A stretch of 64,000 nucleotides of DNA from Oscillospiraceae bacterium. GTDB taxonomy: Bacteria; Bacillota; Clostridia; Oscillospirales; Oscillospiraceae. Shown here one piece after another: positions 25,732 to 33,475 of the stretch. The stretch is taken from positions 1-64,000 of the forward strand of contig CAJTFK010000011.1 of assembly GCA_910575505.1 (NCBI GenBank), read 5' to 3'. Every line of letters starts with the position of its first letter. Within the stretch, counting starts at the first letter, position 1. A program made the translations under genes and the position numbers. Under the pieces are notes generated by a model, which worked only from the letters and a program-made list of their open reading frames with translations, did not search any database and was not told where the DNA came from.

Positions 25732-26166
25732 ATGAAAAAAATCATGCTTGTAGGACGGACCGGCGCAGGGAAGACCACCTTCTGCCAGGCCATCTACGGC
25801 GAAGAGCTGCGCTATCAAAAGACCCAGGCAGTGGAGATTATCCACGGCGCCATTGACACGCCGGGAGAGTATCTGGAAAACCGGAGGCTCTACCGCGCCC
25901 TGATCGTGACAGCGGCGGAAGCCGACCTGATGGTCCTTTTGCAGGACTGCACCGACGGACAGTGCTGGTTTGCCCCGGAGTTTGCCGGCATGTTTGGAAA
26001 GCCGGCCATTGGCCTTGTCACGAAGACCGATCTTGCGGCGGACGAACAGGCCCTCCGGGCGGCGGAGGAGAAACTCCTCCTGGCCGGCTGTCAGCGGATT
26101 TTCCATATCAGCAGCAAAGAAAACACAGGCATTGATGAGGTAAAGGCTTACATCGGCCTGACATAG
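25732..26166 (+). CDS. eutP: EutP, P-loop GTPase-like protein
   Basis: 144 residues. The P-loop is MLVGRTGAGKTTFCQAI; the family's switch region reads HGAIDTPGEYLENRRLYRAL and the specificity motif VTKTDLA is present. EutP/PduV proteins associate with microcompartments; Salmonella EutP has been reported to act as an acetate kinase. Given the broken pduL upstream, any acetyl-phosphate step using EutP here is uncertain. Confidence 0.9.
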   Translation: MKKIMLVGRTGAGKTTFCQAIYGEELRYQKTQAVEIIHGAIDTPGEYLENRRLYRALIVTAAEADLMVLLQDCTDGQCWFAPEFAGMFGKPAIGLVTKTDLAADEQALRAAEEKLLLAGCQRIFHISSKENTGIDEVKAYIGLT

Positions 26167-26176
26167 GACGGAGCTT

Positions 26177-27307
26177 ATGACAACTACATTTTCGATACCG
26201 ACTACCATTTATATGGGGAGCGGCGCACTGGACCGGCTCCAGGAGCTTCCCATCAAAAGGGCGCTTTTGGTCTGCGACCCGTTTTTGACAAAGAATGGCG
26301 CGTCCAAGCTGGTGAGCAGCCGTCTGGAAGCCATGGGAGCCCAGTGGGAGCTGTTTGACCGGATTGTCCCGGACCCCACGGTGGGCCTGGTGAGTGCCGG
26401 CGCAGCCTGCATTCTGGACTACCGTCCCGACGCCCTGATTGCCCTGGGCGGAGGGTCTGCCATAGATGCCGGGAAGGCCATCAACTTCATTTACACCCAA
26501 ATGGGCGCATCGGAAAAGCCCCTGTTTGTCGCCATCCCCACCACCTCCGGGACCGGCAGCGAGGTGACCTCCTTCTCGGTCCTCTCCGATCCAAAGGCGG
26601 GCGCAAAGTATCCCCTGACCGACGACCGGATGCTGCCGGAGGCCGCACTGCTGGACCCCTCTTTGACCCTGAGCGTCCCGCCCCATGTGACGGCGGACAC
26701 CGGCATGGATATCCTGACCCACGCGCTGGAGGCCTATGCTTCTCCCTTCGCCAGCGACTTTACAGATGCTCTGGCGGAGAAGGCGATTGCTCTGGTGTTC
26801 GCCAACCTGCCCGGGGCGGTAAAGAACGGCGGGGATTTCGAGGCCCGGGAACGGCTGCACAACGCCTCCTGCATGGCGGGAATCGCCTTTAACAACGCCA
26901 GCCTTGGCATCTGCCACGGCATGGCTCACCCGCTTGGGGCGCTGCTGCATCTTCCCCACGGCAGAAGCAACGCGCTGCTGCTGCCCCATGTGGCGGCCTT
27001 TAACGCGGGCTTGAACGAGCAGGGAGATTTTCCCGCCCGGGCACGCTATGCCGCCCTTGCCAGACAGTCCGGCTGCTGCTGCTGCTACACGGAGACTGTG
27101 GCGGTGCAGGGCTTGATACGCCGGATTCAGGATTTGATGACCGAGACGGGAATGCCCCATAAGCTGGAAGACGAGAAGCATCGCGCCCTGCTCGCCGAGC
27201 ACCTGGAAAGCCTGGCGGAGGGAGCACTTGCAGACCGCTGTACCGGAGGAAACCCCAGGTCTGCACAGATAGGCCAGGTTCAGGAGCTGTACCGGAAGCT
27301 GCTGTAA
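26177..27307 (+). CDS. eutG: Iron-containing alcohol dehydrogenase EutG
   Basis: 376 residues. It is a class III alcohol dehydrogenase with the NAD-binding GGGSAIDAGKAI, PTTSGTGSEVTSF, and metal ligands in DTGMDILTHALEAY and HGMAHPLGALLHLPHG. It reduces acetaldehyde to ethanol and regenerates NAD+ for EutE inside the compartment. A Cys-rich run (SGCCCCYTE near residue 300) is unusual. It is the last gene of the operon; a terminator follows at 27393. Confidence 0.9.
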   Translation: MTTTFSIPTTIYMGSGALDRLQELPIKRALLVCDPFLTKNGASKLVSSRLEAMGAQWELFDRIVPDPTVGLVSAGAACILDYRPDALIALGGGSAIDAGKAINFIYTQMGASEKPLFVAIPTTSGTGSEVTSFSVLSDPKAGAKYPLTDDRMLPEAALLDPSLTLSVPPHVTADTGMDILTHALEAYASPFASDFTDALAEKAIALVFANLPGAVKNGGDFEARERLHNASCMAGIAFNNASLGICHGMAHPLGALLHLPHGRSNALLLPHVAAFNAGLNEQGDFPARARYAALARQSGCCCCYTETVAVQGLIRRIQDLMTETGMPHKLEDEKHRALLAEHLESLAEGALADRCTGGNPRSAQIGQVQELYRKLL

Positions 27308-27392
27308 AGCAGAGAAAAAATCCTGTCCAGGCCCTGTCTGACTCAGCGTGTGAAAGACACTGCATTTTGATGACAGGAAATAAAAGATAACG

Positions 27393-27424
27393 AGCGGCGC
27401 GGAAGTTTGTTCTCCCGCGCCGCT
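27393..27424. terminator. Bidirectional terminator at the end of the eut operon
   Basis: Arms AGCGGCGCGG and CCGCGCCGCT around a 12-base loop, followed by a T-rich stretch (GTTCGTTTGTGTTTTT). It is shared with the convergent ECF gene ending at 27444. Confidence 0.75.
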
Positions 27425-27443
27425 ATATGTTCGTTTGTGTTTT

Positions 27444-27950
27444 TTAGAGGCGGTTTGTCTCTCCCAGGAACCTGGCGATGTAGCTCAGGCTCTGGCCCAA
27501 GGGCTTAAAGAGGGCAAACATTAAGGCCGCGTTGCCGCAGCAATGGAGCAGATCAAAGGGAATGCCGCTGACCCAGTAACTGAACCCTGCATACAGCCCG
27601 CCAGTGAGTGCATAGGGAATGGCGCACAGCGCGCCGAAGCTCAAACCGAAAGCCCCGGAAAAACAGGCCCACATGACCCTGGAGCTTTTCTGGCGCAGCA
27701 GATGGGCCAAAAACACCAGCAGCGGCCAGACGTAGAGGTAATGCAGCCACCAGATGCCGAAGCCGTAGGTGATGCCCTCCAAGAGGATGAATGCGCAAAC
27801 GATGAGAGGAACCAGTCTGGGGAGATAAATCGTGTAGAGAATCAACAAAAGCGTTATCGGCTCGATATTGGGAAGCCCCGCCATGGCCACCTGCAGGGCA
27901 AATAACAGGCCGGCCAATAAGCCGGATGTTACGATCTGACGGGTGGTCAT
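27444..27950 (-). CDS. ECF-transporter substrate-binding membrane component
   Basis: 168 residues from the ATG at 27950, one base after the upstream stop; the longer frame has no site. About five membrane spans: SGLLAGLLFALQVAMAGLP, EPITLLLILYTIYL, LVPLIVCAFILLEGI, LYVWPLLVFLAHLL and further C-terminal segments. The pattern is that of small S components of ECF vitamin transporters, which share an energising module encoded elsewhere. It is coupled to a DUF4430 gene and lies behind a cobalamin riboswitch, so a cobalamin or corrinoid substrate is likely. The energising ATPases are not in the window. Confidence 0.75.
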   Translation of the reverse strand: MTTRQIVTSGLLAGLLFALQVAMAGLPNIEPITLLLILYTIYLPRLVPLIVCAFILLEGITYGFGIWWLHYLYVWPLLVFLAHLLRQKSSRVMWACFSGAFGLSFGALCAIPYALTGGLYAGFSYWVSGIPFDLLHCCGNAALMFALFKPLGQSLSYIARFLGETNRL

Positions 27951-27951
27951 G

Positions 27952-28335
27952 TCAATATCCGGTTTTGAGCGTAATTTCAAAATGGTCGCCGTCCGCGATG
28001 GGGGTGCTGTCGATCCCGGTATCAACGCGTTCGCCGCTCTTTGTGAGGCACCACCACTGCTGGAGGCTGTCATCGGCGGTTACACCGTCCACTGTGGTGA
28101 TGTACAGTCCAAAGGGCCCATCCTCGCCTTCGATAAGGCCGGCTTCCGCCAAAGCCTCGCCCAGGATCTCTGCGTCTGTGGAAATCTGGAAATCCCTGCT
28201 GCTCTCGTCTTCAAAAATGACTTGAATATCCAGGTCCTTGGTCCCCTCTATGCCCTTGGGCCTGAAGCACATCCAGATTCCCAAAAGCACCACGACCGCA
28301 GCGGCAAGCGCCGCCAGAAGCTTTACCTGTTTCAT
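27952..28335 (-). CDS. DUF4430 membrane-anchored protein, probable cobalamin-binding
   Basis: 127 residues. An N-terminal hydrophobic anchor (LLAALAAAVVVLLGIWMCF) is followed by a DUF4430 domain (VIFEDESSRDFQISTDAEIL, GLYITTVDGVTADD, QQWWCLTKSGERVDTGIDST). DUF4430 is a beta-grasp-like domain seen in transcobalamin-related and other surface proteins. The start has GGAGG upstream. With the following ECF component and the riboswitch it points to corrinoid capture at the membrane, useful for the B12-dependent lyase encoded next door. Confidence 0.78.
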   Translation of the reverse strand: MKQVKLLAALAAAVVVLLGIWMCFRPKGIEGTKDLDIQVIFEDESSRDFQISTDAEILGEALAEAGLIEGEDGPFGLYITTVDGVTADDSLQQWWCLTKSGERVDTGIDSTPIADGDHFEITLKTGY

Positions 28336-28349
28336 GTCCGGCCTCCTTG

Positions 28350-28504
28350 GAACCTGCCTTCACAACCGTTGAATACTGGCGGCCTTATCCCGCCGCACCG
28401 CGTCGGTATCCGCAGCAATCCGTCAGGATTGCTGCGGAAAATCTCCTTGTCTGGCAGGAAAAATCCTTGCCCCTCCAGTATCCCACGGCTATGAATGCAG
28501 ATTC
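28350..28504 (+). repeat. R1 inverted-repeat element, copy A
   Basis: About 155 bases with 13-base ends GAACCTGCCTTCA and TGAATGCAGATTC. The centre is a strong hairpin, CCGCAGCAATC-CGTCAG-GATTGCTGCGG, followed by the conserved tract TCTCCTTGTC..GCAGGAAA. It lies in the leader between the riboswitch terminator and the DUF4430 gene. Other copies are at 47123 (minus) and 60496. Confidence 0.85.
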
Positions 28505-28512
28505 TTAATTTG

Positions 28513-28549
28513 ACAAAAAATAAACACATCCGCCAAAAGGAAGGATGCG
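28513..28549 (-). terminator. Intrinsic terminator of the cobalamin riboswitch
   Basis: On the minus strand ACGCATCC and GGATGTGT pair (one G-U) around an 11-base loop and are followed by TTATTTTTTG. It lies directly after the riboswitch aptamer, so it is the likely switching element that stops transcription of the DUF4430-ECF genes when cobalamin is bound. Confidence 0.65.
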
Positions 28550-28550
28550 T

Positions 28551-28690
28551 CCATCACAGTGCTGCCCATTCTCGTGGGTGCATGCTTCCATAGCAGAGTC
28601 GGCAATCCGGCTGAGCGCGTTGCGCATCACGGTGGCGGAACCGCACAGGAATACCTGTTTCCCCGAGCATCTGCCCTGTTTGATTTTCTC
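28551..28690 (-). promoter_or_regulatory. Cobalamin riboswitch
   Basis: The minus strand contains the conserved core of B12 riboswitches: GGGGAAACAGGT, ATTCCTGTGCGG, TTCCGCCACCGTGATG, then AGCCGGATTGCCGACTCTGC and, near the 3' end, a B12-box-like GCAGCACTGTG. Element order and spacing fit the class. It begins a few bases after a perfect promoter and ends just before an intrinsic terminator. It should repress the downstream DUF4430/ECF genes in the presence of adenosylcobalamin. Confidence 0.82.
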
Positions 28691-28692
28691 TT

Positions 28693-28721
28693 ATTATACA
28701 CAATTTCAGGTGTTTTGTCAA
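28693..28721 (-). promoter_or_regulatory. Consensus promoter of the riboswitch transcript
   Basis: On the minus strand TTGACA (28721-28716), a 17-base spacer and TATAAT (28698-28693), a perfect sigma-A consensus. Such strength suits control by termination downstream rather than at initiation. Confidence 0.85.
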
Positions 28722-29349
28722 GGAAAATGGGGAAATATGCGCGGGATAACAGCACTTTAGCATACAGGCAGATGATAGCAGGGATAGTGAAATGGCGGGA
28801 TTGCGGGAAACGGCGCGGGCGGTGGAATCCTCACGACGGGCTGCCTCTATGGTTCTGCACCAGATCGCTTGCATGGCCTGTCAGATGGAGACGGTGGAGT
28901 TCTGACAATAAAAAATGTGGTCCGGCATCGCGGATCACATTTTCTGAAACATGTACGTCAAAAGAGAGGGTCCCGCTTTTTTCAGATTTTTGCCTGGGGC
29001 CTCGTGCATTTTCCGGCAGGAACAGCTAAAATAGAAACCTGGAAACAGATCTGCGGGCAGGCCGGGAGATGTTGAACCGCCTTCCGGCCCCGTACAAGTG
29101 ATGGACCCACTCGGCCCAGCAATCAATTGCACCCGGGGTTATTATATCCGCTTTCCGTGCATATTCAAGGCCGGAAACGGTATGCTGCGTTTTTCATGCG
29201 GTGTTGAGGAATGATTTCCGAACTGAAAATTCGGAAATCATTCCTTTAATTCGAGCCGCAAAACATGGCACGGATTCCTTCTGACCTTTCAGTTCAGAGG
29301 TAATCCTGGTTTTCAGGGGTGCTGACTGTACAATCCATGAGGGAGGGCA
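28722..29349. other. Intergenic stretch with two hairpins, no gene seen
   Basis: No frame here has a ribosome binding site or family signature. Two inverted repeats stand out: 28913-28942 (AAATGTGGTCCG against CGGATCACATTT) and 29208-29244 (perfect 15-base arms GGAATGATTTCCGAA and complement, 7-base loop, followed by TTTAAT). Either could be a terminator; the genes they would terminate are not visible. Confidence 0.5.
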
Positions 29350-29353
29350 TGTT

Positions 29354-29566
29354 ATGGAACCCAAAACAAGAACGAGACGAAAGGCCTTCGTTGACACCGG
29401 CGCCTGCGTTGCCTGCGGCTGCTGCGCCAGGGTCTGTCCGCTGAACGCCATACAGATTCGGAACGGAATTTACGCCCGGGTGGACAGGACGCGCTGCGTG
29501 GGCTGCGGGAAGTGCGCCAGGGAATGCCCCGCGTCCGTCATTGAGATTCGGGAGGTGCAGGCATGA
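29354..29566 (+). CDS. Two-cluster ferredoxin
   Basis: 70 residues, preceded by GAGGGAGGG. It contains two complete [4Fe-4S] motifs, [12 protein letters not shown] and [12 protein letters not shown], in the bacterial 2[4Fe-4S] ferredoxin arrangement, with a basic N-terminal extension. Its stop overlaps the start of the next gene, a membrane Fe-S protein, so the two are probably translated together and exchange electrons. Confidence 0.9.
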   Translation: MEPKTRTRRKAFVDTGACVACGCCARVCPLNAIQIRNGIYARVDRTRCVGCGKCARECPASVIEIREVQA

Positions 29567-30159
29567 AAAAGCGCTGGTATGACTATCTGTGGATCTTAGA
29601 GCTGACCTATATGGCGCTGGGTTTTTTCAATATCCTGTTTGCCTGGCTGGGCATGCTGTTTTTCTGCATTCCGCTGATGATCTCTCTCATCAGGGGCACC
29701 AAGGGCTATTGCAGCCGGTACTGCGGCCGGGGGCAGCTGTTCGGCCTGCTGGGAGGCCGGTTTGGGCTGTCCCGGAAAAAGGATATTCCCAGGTGGATGA
29801 AGAGCAGGGGATTCCGCTATGGATTTTTGCTGTTCTTCTTCATCATGTTTTTCCAAATGCTGTGGAATACATATCTGGTGTTTGCCGGGGTGCGGACGCT
29901 CAGGCAGGCGGTGACGCTGCTGTGGACCTTCAAGCTGCCCTGGCACTGGGCCTATCACGGCACTCTCTTTTCTCCCGGCGTCGCCCAGTTCGCCTTCGGC
30001 TTTTACAGCGTCATGCTGACCTCCACCGTTCTGGGTCTCATCACCATGGTCCTCTTCAAGCCCCGCAGCTGGTGCGTCTACTGCCCCATGGGAACCATGA
30101 CCCAGCTGATCTGCAGGGCGAAAAACCGGAAGGGTGACATTGTCACGGAAGAGCCGTGA
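29563..30159 (+). CDS. Membrane Fe-S protein, NapH/NosR C-terminal type
   Basis: 198 residues with about four to five membrane spans. Cysteine pairs are [12 protein letters not shown] after the second span and [14 protein letters not shown] near the C terminus. This is the CxxxCP-type layout of polyferredoxin-like membrane proteins (NapH, NosR, RnfC relatives) that pass electrons across or along the membrane. It lacks the usual paired C-terminal ferredoxin domain, which here may be supplied by the separate ferredoxin gene that overlaps its start. Confidence 0.75.
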   Translation: MKKRWYDYLWILELTYMALGFFNILFAWLGMLFFCIPLMISLIRGTKGYCSRYCGRGQLFGLLGGRFGLSRKKDIPRWMKSRGFRYGFLLFFFIMFFQMLWNTYLVFAGVRTLRQAVTLLWTFKLPWHWAYHGTLFSPGVAQFAFGFYSVMLTSTVLGLITMVLFKPRSWCVYCPMGTMTQLICRAKNRKGDIVTEEP

Positions 30160-30206
30160 CGCTTCTGGTATCATAGAATCACCACATCAGAAAAGGAGGA
30201 CATACA

Positions 30207-30512
30207 ATGTCTGTCATCAATATCAGCAAAGATAACTTCGCCGGTGAGGTGCTCCGCTCGGACCGGCCCGTTCTTCTGGATTTCTGGGCCCCCTGGTGCG
30301 GCCCCTGCCGCATGGTCGGTCCCATTCTGGATGAGATTGCCCGGGAGCGCACCGACATCAAGGTGGGCAAGATCAACGTGGATGAGCAGCCGGAGCTGGC
30401 CGGACAGTTCGGCGTGATGGGCATTCCCACCATGGTGGTGGTGAAAGACGGAACCGTCGTGAATCAGGCGGCGGGCGCAAGGCCCAAAAGCCAGATTCTC
30501 GCCCTGCTGTAA
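30207..30512 (+). CDS. trxA: Thioredoxin
   Basis: 101 residues, GGAGG upstream. The active site is WAPWCGPCRM, with conserved DFW, KINVDEQPELA and the cis-proline GIPTMVVVKDG. It is a typical cytoplasmic thioredoxin, a disulfide reductant. It sits in a run of redox and rhodanese genes and probably works with the CoA-disulfide reductase homologue downstream or with persulfides carried by the rhodaneses. Confidence 0.93.
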   Translation: MSVINISKDNFAGEVLRSDRPVLLDFWAPWCGPCRMVGPILDEIARERTDIKVGKINVDEQPELAGQFGVMGIPTMVVVKDGTVVNQAAGARPKSQILALL

Positions 30513-30524
30513 GGGGGACGCGCC

Positions 30525-30845
30525 ATGGGATGGTTTGATTTTCTGAGCGGCCCCCGCATCGACCGGGGCGTGAGCGAGTTCCGGGAGACCCCCGGCGCGG
30601 TGCTTCTGGACGTCCGCACGCCCCGGGAGTACCGGGAAGGCCACATCCCCGGCAGTGTCAACGTGCCCCTGCAGTCCCTGGACCGGGAGGGGGCGGTCCC
30701 CGCCGGAAAGGATGCGCCCCTGTTTGTCTGCTGCCAAAGCGGTGCCCGAAGCAGTCAGGCGGCGGAAATACTGACCCGAATGGGTTATGCGAATGTAAAG
30801 AATATTGGCGGGATTGCCGCCTATACAGGAAAGGTGGAACGCTGA
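30525..30845 (+). CDS. Single-domain rhodanese
   Basis: 106 residues. It is a rhodanese fold with LLDVRTPREYREGHIPGSVN and the active-site loop CCQSGARSSQAA, whose second cysteine would carry the persulfide. Rhodaneses transfer sulfane sulfur to thiols or cyanide. The start is 12 bases after the thioredoxin stop, and the next gene begins one base after its own stop region. Confidence 0.9.
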   Translation: MGWFDFLSGPRIDRGVSEFRETPGAVLLDVRTPREYREGHIPGSVNVPLQSLDREGAVPAGKDAPLFVCCQSGARSSQAAEILTRMGYANVKNIGGIAAYTGKVER

Positions 30846-30846
30846 C

Positions 30847-32541
30847 ATGAAGGTAGTCATCATTGGCGGCGTGGCGGGAGGAGCCACGGCGGCGGCCCGG
30901 CTGCGCCGGCTGGACGAGACGGCGGAGATCGTGGTGTTCGAGCGGTCTGGATACGTCTCCTATGCCAACTGCGGCCTGCCCTACTACATCGGCGGGGTGA
31001 TCGAGGACCCCGAGGCCCTGACCCTCCAGACGCCGGAAAGCTTCTTCGCCCGGTTCCGTGTGGATATGCGGGTGCGCCACGAGGTCATCGCCATTCACCC
31101 GGAGGGGAAAACCGTTTCGGTGAGAAACCTGGAGACCGGAGCGGAATTTGAGGAGCGCTATGACAAGCTGATTCTTTCCCCCGGAGCCAGTCCTACCCAG
31201 CCCCGGCTTCCCGGCGTGGGGCTGGAGAGGGTGTTTACCCTGCGGACCGTAGAGGACACCTTCCGCATCAAGGACTATATCAACGCCCATCATCCCGGGT
31301 CCGCCGTGCTGGCGGGCGGCGGCTTTATCAGTCTGGAGCTGGCGGAAAACCTGCGGGAGCTGGGGATGGAGGTTACCGTCGTCCAGCGGCCCCGCCAGCT
31401 GATGAACCCCTTCGACCCGGATATGGCGGCCTTTATCCACAGTGAGGTCCGGCGGCACGGCATCCGGCTGGCTCTGGGGCAGACGGTGGAGGGCTTCGAG
31501 GAGCGGGACGGCGGCGTGGACGTGCTGCTGAAGGACGGGGGTCCTCTCCATGCCGGCATGGTGGTGCTGGCCATCGGCGTCACCCCGGACACCGCCCTGG
31601 CGAAAGAGGCGGGCCTGGAGCTGGGCCTTAAAGGCAGTATCGCGGTCAACGACCGGATGGAGACCTCTGTTCCGGACATCTACGCCGTAGGCGACGCGGT
31701 GCAGGTGAAGCACTTCGTCACCGGACAGGACGCGGTGATCTCCCTGGCGGGCCCCGCCAACAAGCAGGGGCGCATTGCGGCGGACAACATCTGCGGCGGG
31801 GACAGCCGGTATTCAGGGAGCCAGGGCAGCAGCATTGTAAAGGTGTTTGATTTGACAGCGGCCTCCACCGGCGTCAACGAGACCAACGCCCGAAAAGCCG
31901 GGCTGGAGGCGGACGCGGTGGTGCTGTCCCCCATGAGCCATGCGGGCTACTACCCCGGCGGCAAGGTGATGACTATGAAGGTGGTCTTTGAAAAGGGAAC
32001 CTATCGTCTCCTGGGCGCTCAAATCGTGGGGTATGAGGGCGTGGATAAGCGGATTGACGTGCTGGCTGCCGCCATCCGCGCCGGAATGACGGCCATCCAG
32101 CTCAGGGACCTGGACCTGGCCTATGCGCCGCCCTACTCCTCCGCCAAGGACCCGGTGAATATGGCGGGTTTCATGGTGGAAAATCTGGCCGGCGGCGTTG
32201 TGAAGCAGTTCCGCCTGGAGGATGTGAAGGCCCTGCCCCGGGACGGCAGCGTGACGCTGCTGGACGTCCGGACGCCCCAGGAGTACGCCGGCGGCGGGAT
32301 CGAGGGCTTCCGGAACATCCCGGTGGATGAGCTGCGGGAGCGGCTGGGGGAGATTGAGGCCGGCAAGCCGGTGTATGCTGTCTGCCAGAGCGGCCTGCGG
32401 AGCTACATCGCCTGCCGCATCCTGGCCGGACACGGCTTTGAGACCTATAACTTTTCCGGCGGATTCCGCTTCTATGACGCGGTGGTCAATGACCGCCGTC
32501 TGATTGAACAGGCTGCGGCATGCGGCATGGACCTCCCGTGA
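30847..32541 (+). CDS. CoA-disulfide/persulfide reductase with C-terminal rhodanese domain
   Basis: 564 residues from the ATG at 30847. N-terminal FAD site IIGGVAGGATAAARLRRL, the single redox cysteine in SYANCGLPYYIGG, and an NAD-binding GGGFISLELAENLRELG place it in the CoA-disulfide reductase group. Residues about 465-560 are a rhodanese domain (LLDVRTPQEYAGGGIEGFRN, AVCQSGLRSYIACR). Fusions of this kind reduce CoA persulfide or polysulfide with NADH. It is the last gene before a strong terminator. Confidence 0.9.
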   Translation: MKVVIIGGVAGGATAAARLRRLDETAEIVVFERSGYVSYANCGLPYYIGGVIEDPEALTLQTPESFFARFRVDMRVRHEVIAIHPEGKTVSVRNLETGAEFEERYDKLILSPGASPTQPRLPGVGLERVFTLRTVEDTFRIKDYINAHHPGSAVLAGGGFISLELAENLRELGMEVTVVQRPRQLMNPFDPDMAAFIHSEVRRHGIRLALGQTVEGFEERDGGVDVLLKDGGPLHAGMVVLAIGVTPDTALAKEAGLELGLKGSIAVNDRMETSVPDIYAVGDAVQVKHFVTGQDAVISLAGPANKQGRIAADNICGGDSRYSGSQGSSIVKVFDLTAASTGVNETNARKAGLEADAVVLSPMSHAGYYPGGKVMTMKVVFEKGTYRLLGAQIVGYEGVDKRIDVLAAAIRAGMTAIQLRDLDLAYAPPYSSAKDPVNMAGFMVENLAGGVVKQFRLEDVKALPRDGSVTLLDVRTPQEYAGGGIEGFRNIPVDELRERLGEIEAGKPVYAVCQSGLRSYIACRILAGHGFETYNFSGGFRFYDAVVNDRRLIEQAAACGMDLP

Positions 32542-32545
32542 CAAA

Positions 32546-32580
32546 AATCCCCTCCCTGCGGCAGCCGCAGGGAGGGGATT
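32546..32580. terminator. Bidirectional terminator
   Basis: Perfect 16-base arms AATCCCCTCCCTGCGG and complement around CAG, between the convergent reductase and Crp/Fnr genes. T-rich on both sides. Confidence 0.88.
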
Positions 32581-32586
32581 CCGTTT

Positions 32587-32660
32587 GTTTCCAGCTTCGC
32601 TTATTTGCTTCCAGCTCCGCTTGTTTGCTTCCAGCTACGCTTAGTCGTTTCCCAGCTCCG
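32587..32660. repeat. Tandem 20-bp repeat over the crp stop codon
   Basis: Three copies of G(C/T)TTCCAGCT-N-CGCTT-(A/G)TTT (32587, 32607, 32627) plus a partial fourth. The third copy contains the stop codon of the Crp/Fnr gene at 32641-32643 and the partial fourth codes for its last residues, so the array grew outward from the coding end. Confidence 0.8.
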
Positions 32661-33300
32661 CCAGCCTCTCCCCGGCGGTAAGCTCCACAACGCCCCGGGA
32701 CAGCTTCACCAGGCCCTCGCTTTGGAAATAGCGGAGAATCCGGGTGATGACCTCCCGGTGGGTCCCCAGGTGCCTGGCGATGGTCTCGTGGGTGATGGAC
32801 AGCCGGTTTCCGCCCTCAATGGCGGACTCCTCCATCAGAAACGAGGCCACCCGTTTATCCATGCTTTTCCACATGACCTGCTCCACCAGCCACATGACTT
32901 CGGAGAACCGGGCGGCCATGACCTCGTTGGTGTAGTTGGCCGCGGCGGCGGATTCCTCCATGAGGCTCCGGTATGCCTCCGGGGGAATCACCCAGAGCTC
33001 CGTGTCCTTCTCCGCCTGGATGGTGATGTCGAATTGTACGCTTTTCAGCACGCAGGAGGCGGAAAACAGACAGATATCCCGGTCAAACAGGCGGTAGACG
33101 GTGATTTCCCGGCCCTCGTCCGAGAGGATATACGCCCGGAGCTGGCCGGATTTCACCAGCAGCAGCCCGGCGCAGTCCGTGCTGCCGTTGTGGATTAAGG
33201 TTCCTTTTTGAATCTGCCGGAAGGCCAGACCGGAGAGGATGCGGTCCTGCTGGGCCTTCGTCAGTTGATCCCATATGGGAAAACAGCTTTGAAACTCCAT
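32641..33300 (-). CDS. Crp/Fnr-family transcription regulator
   Basis: 219 residues. The cyclic-nucleotide-binding fold has KGTLIHNGSTDCAGLLLVKS and EGREITVYRLFDRDICLFSA; the C-terminal HTH reads RLSITHETIARHLGTHREVI and TRILRYFQSEGLVKL. There is no four-cysteine Fe-S cluster of the Fnr type, but two cysteines in the sensor domain could be redox-sensitive. It is convergent with the thioredoxin/rhodanese operon and may control it in response to thiol or oxygen state (inference). Confidence 0.88.
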   Translation of the reverse strand: MEFQSCFPIWDQLTKAQQDRILSGLAFRQIQKGTLIHNGSTDCAGLLLVKSGQLRAYILSDEGREITVYRLFDRDICLFSASCVLKSVQFDITIQAEKDTELWVIPPEAYRSLMEESAAAANYTNEVMAARFSEVMWLVEQVMWKSMDKRVASFLMEESAIEGGNRLSITHETIARHLGTHREVITRILRYFQSEGLVKLSRGVVELTAGERLAELGND

Positions 33301-33422
33301 GATGCCGTCCCCAGGCCATGCCGTCCGCCGGTCCGTGAAGAAGCCCCTCCGTGAAGCGCTCCGGCGGCGCGGCGGGGCTCATATGCCGGAACACCGGTTT
33401 TACAGGCTGACGTGCCGGTCAT
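33261..33422 (-). CDS. Possible small ORF ahead of crp
   Basis: 53 codons from the ATG at 33422, with AAAGGAG 8 bases upstream, a better site than that of the crp gene it overlaps by 40 bases. The peptide (MTGTSACKTGVPAYEPRR...) is basic and has no recognisable domain. It may be a coupling leader that delivers ribosomes to crp, or a chance frame. Confidence 0.3.
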   Translation of the reverse strand: MTGTSACKTGVPAYEPRRAAGALHGGASSRTGGRHGLGTASWSFKAVFPYGIN

Positions 33423-33475
33423 GGCTTGCTCTCCTTTCCCCGTGGTTTTGCCGGGTTTGCCCGCTTCTCTGACGC

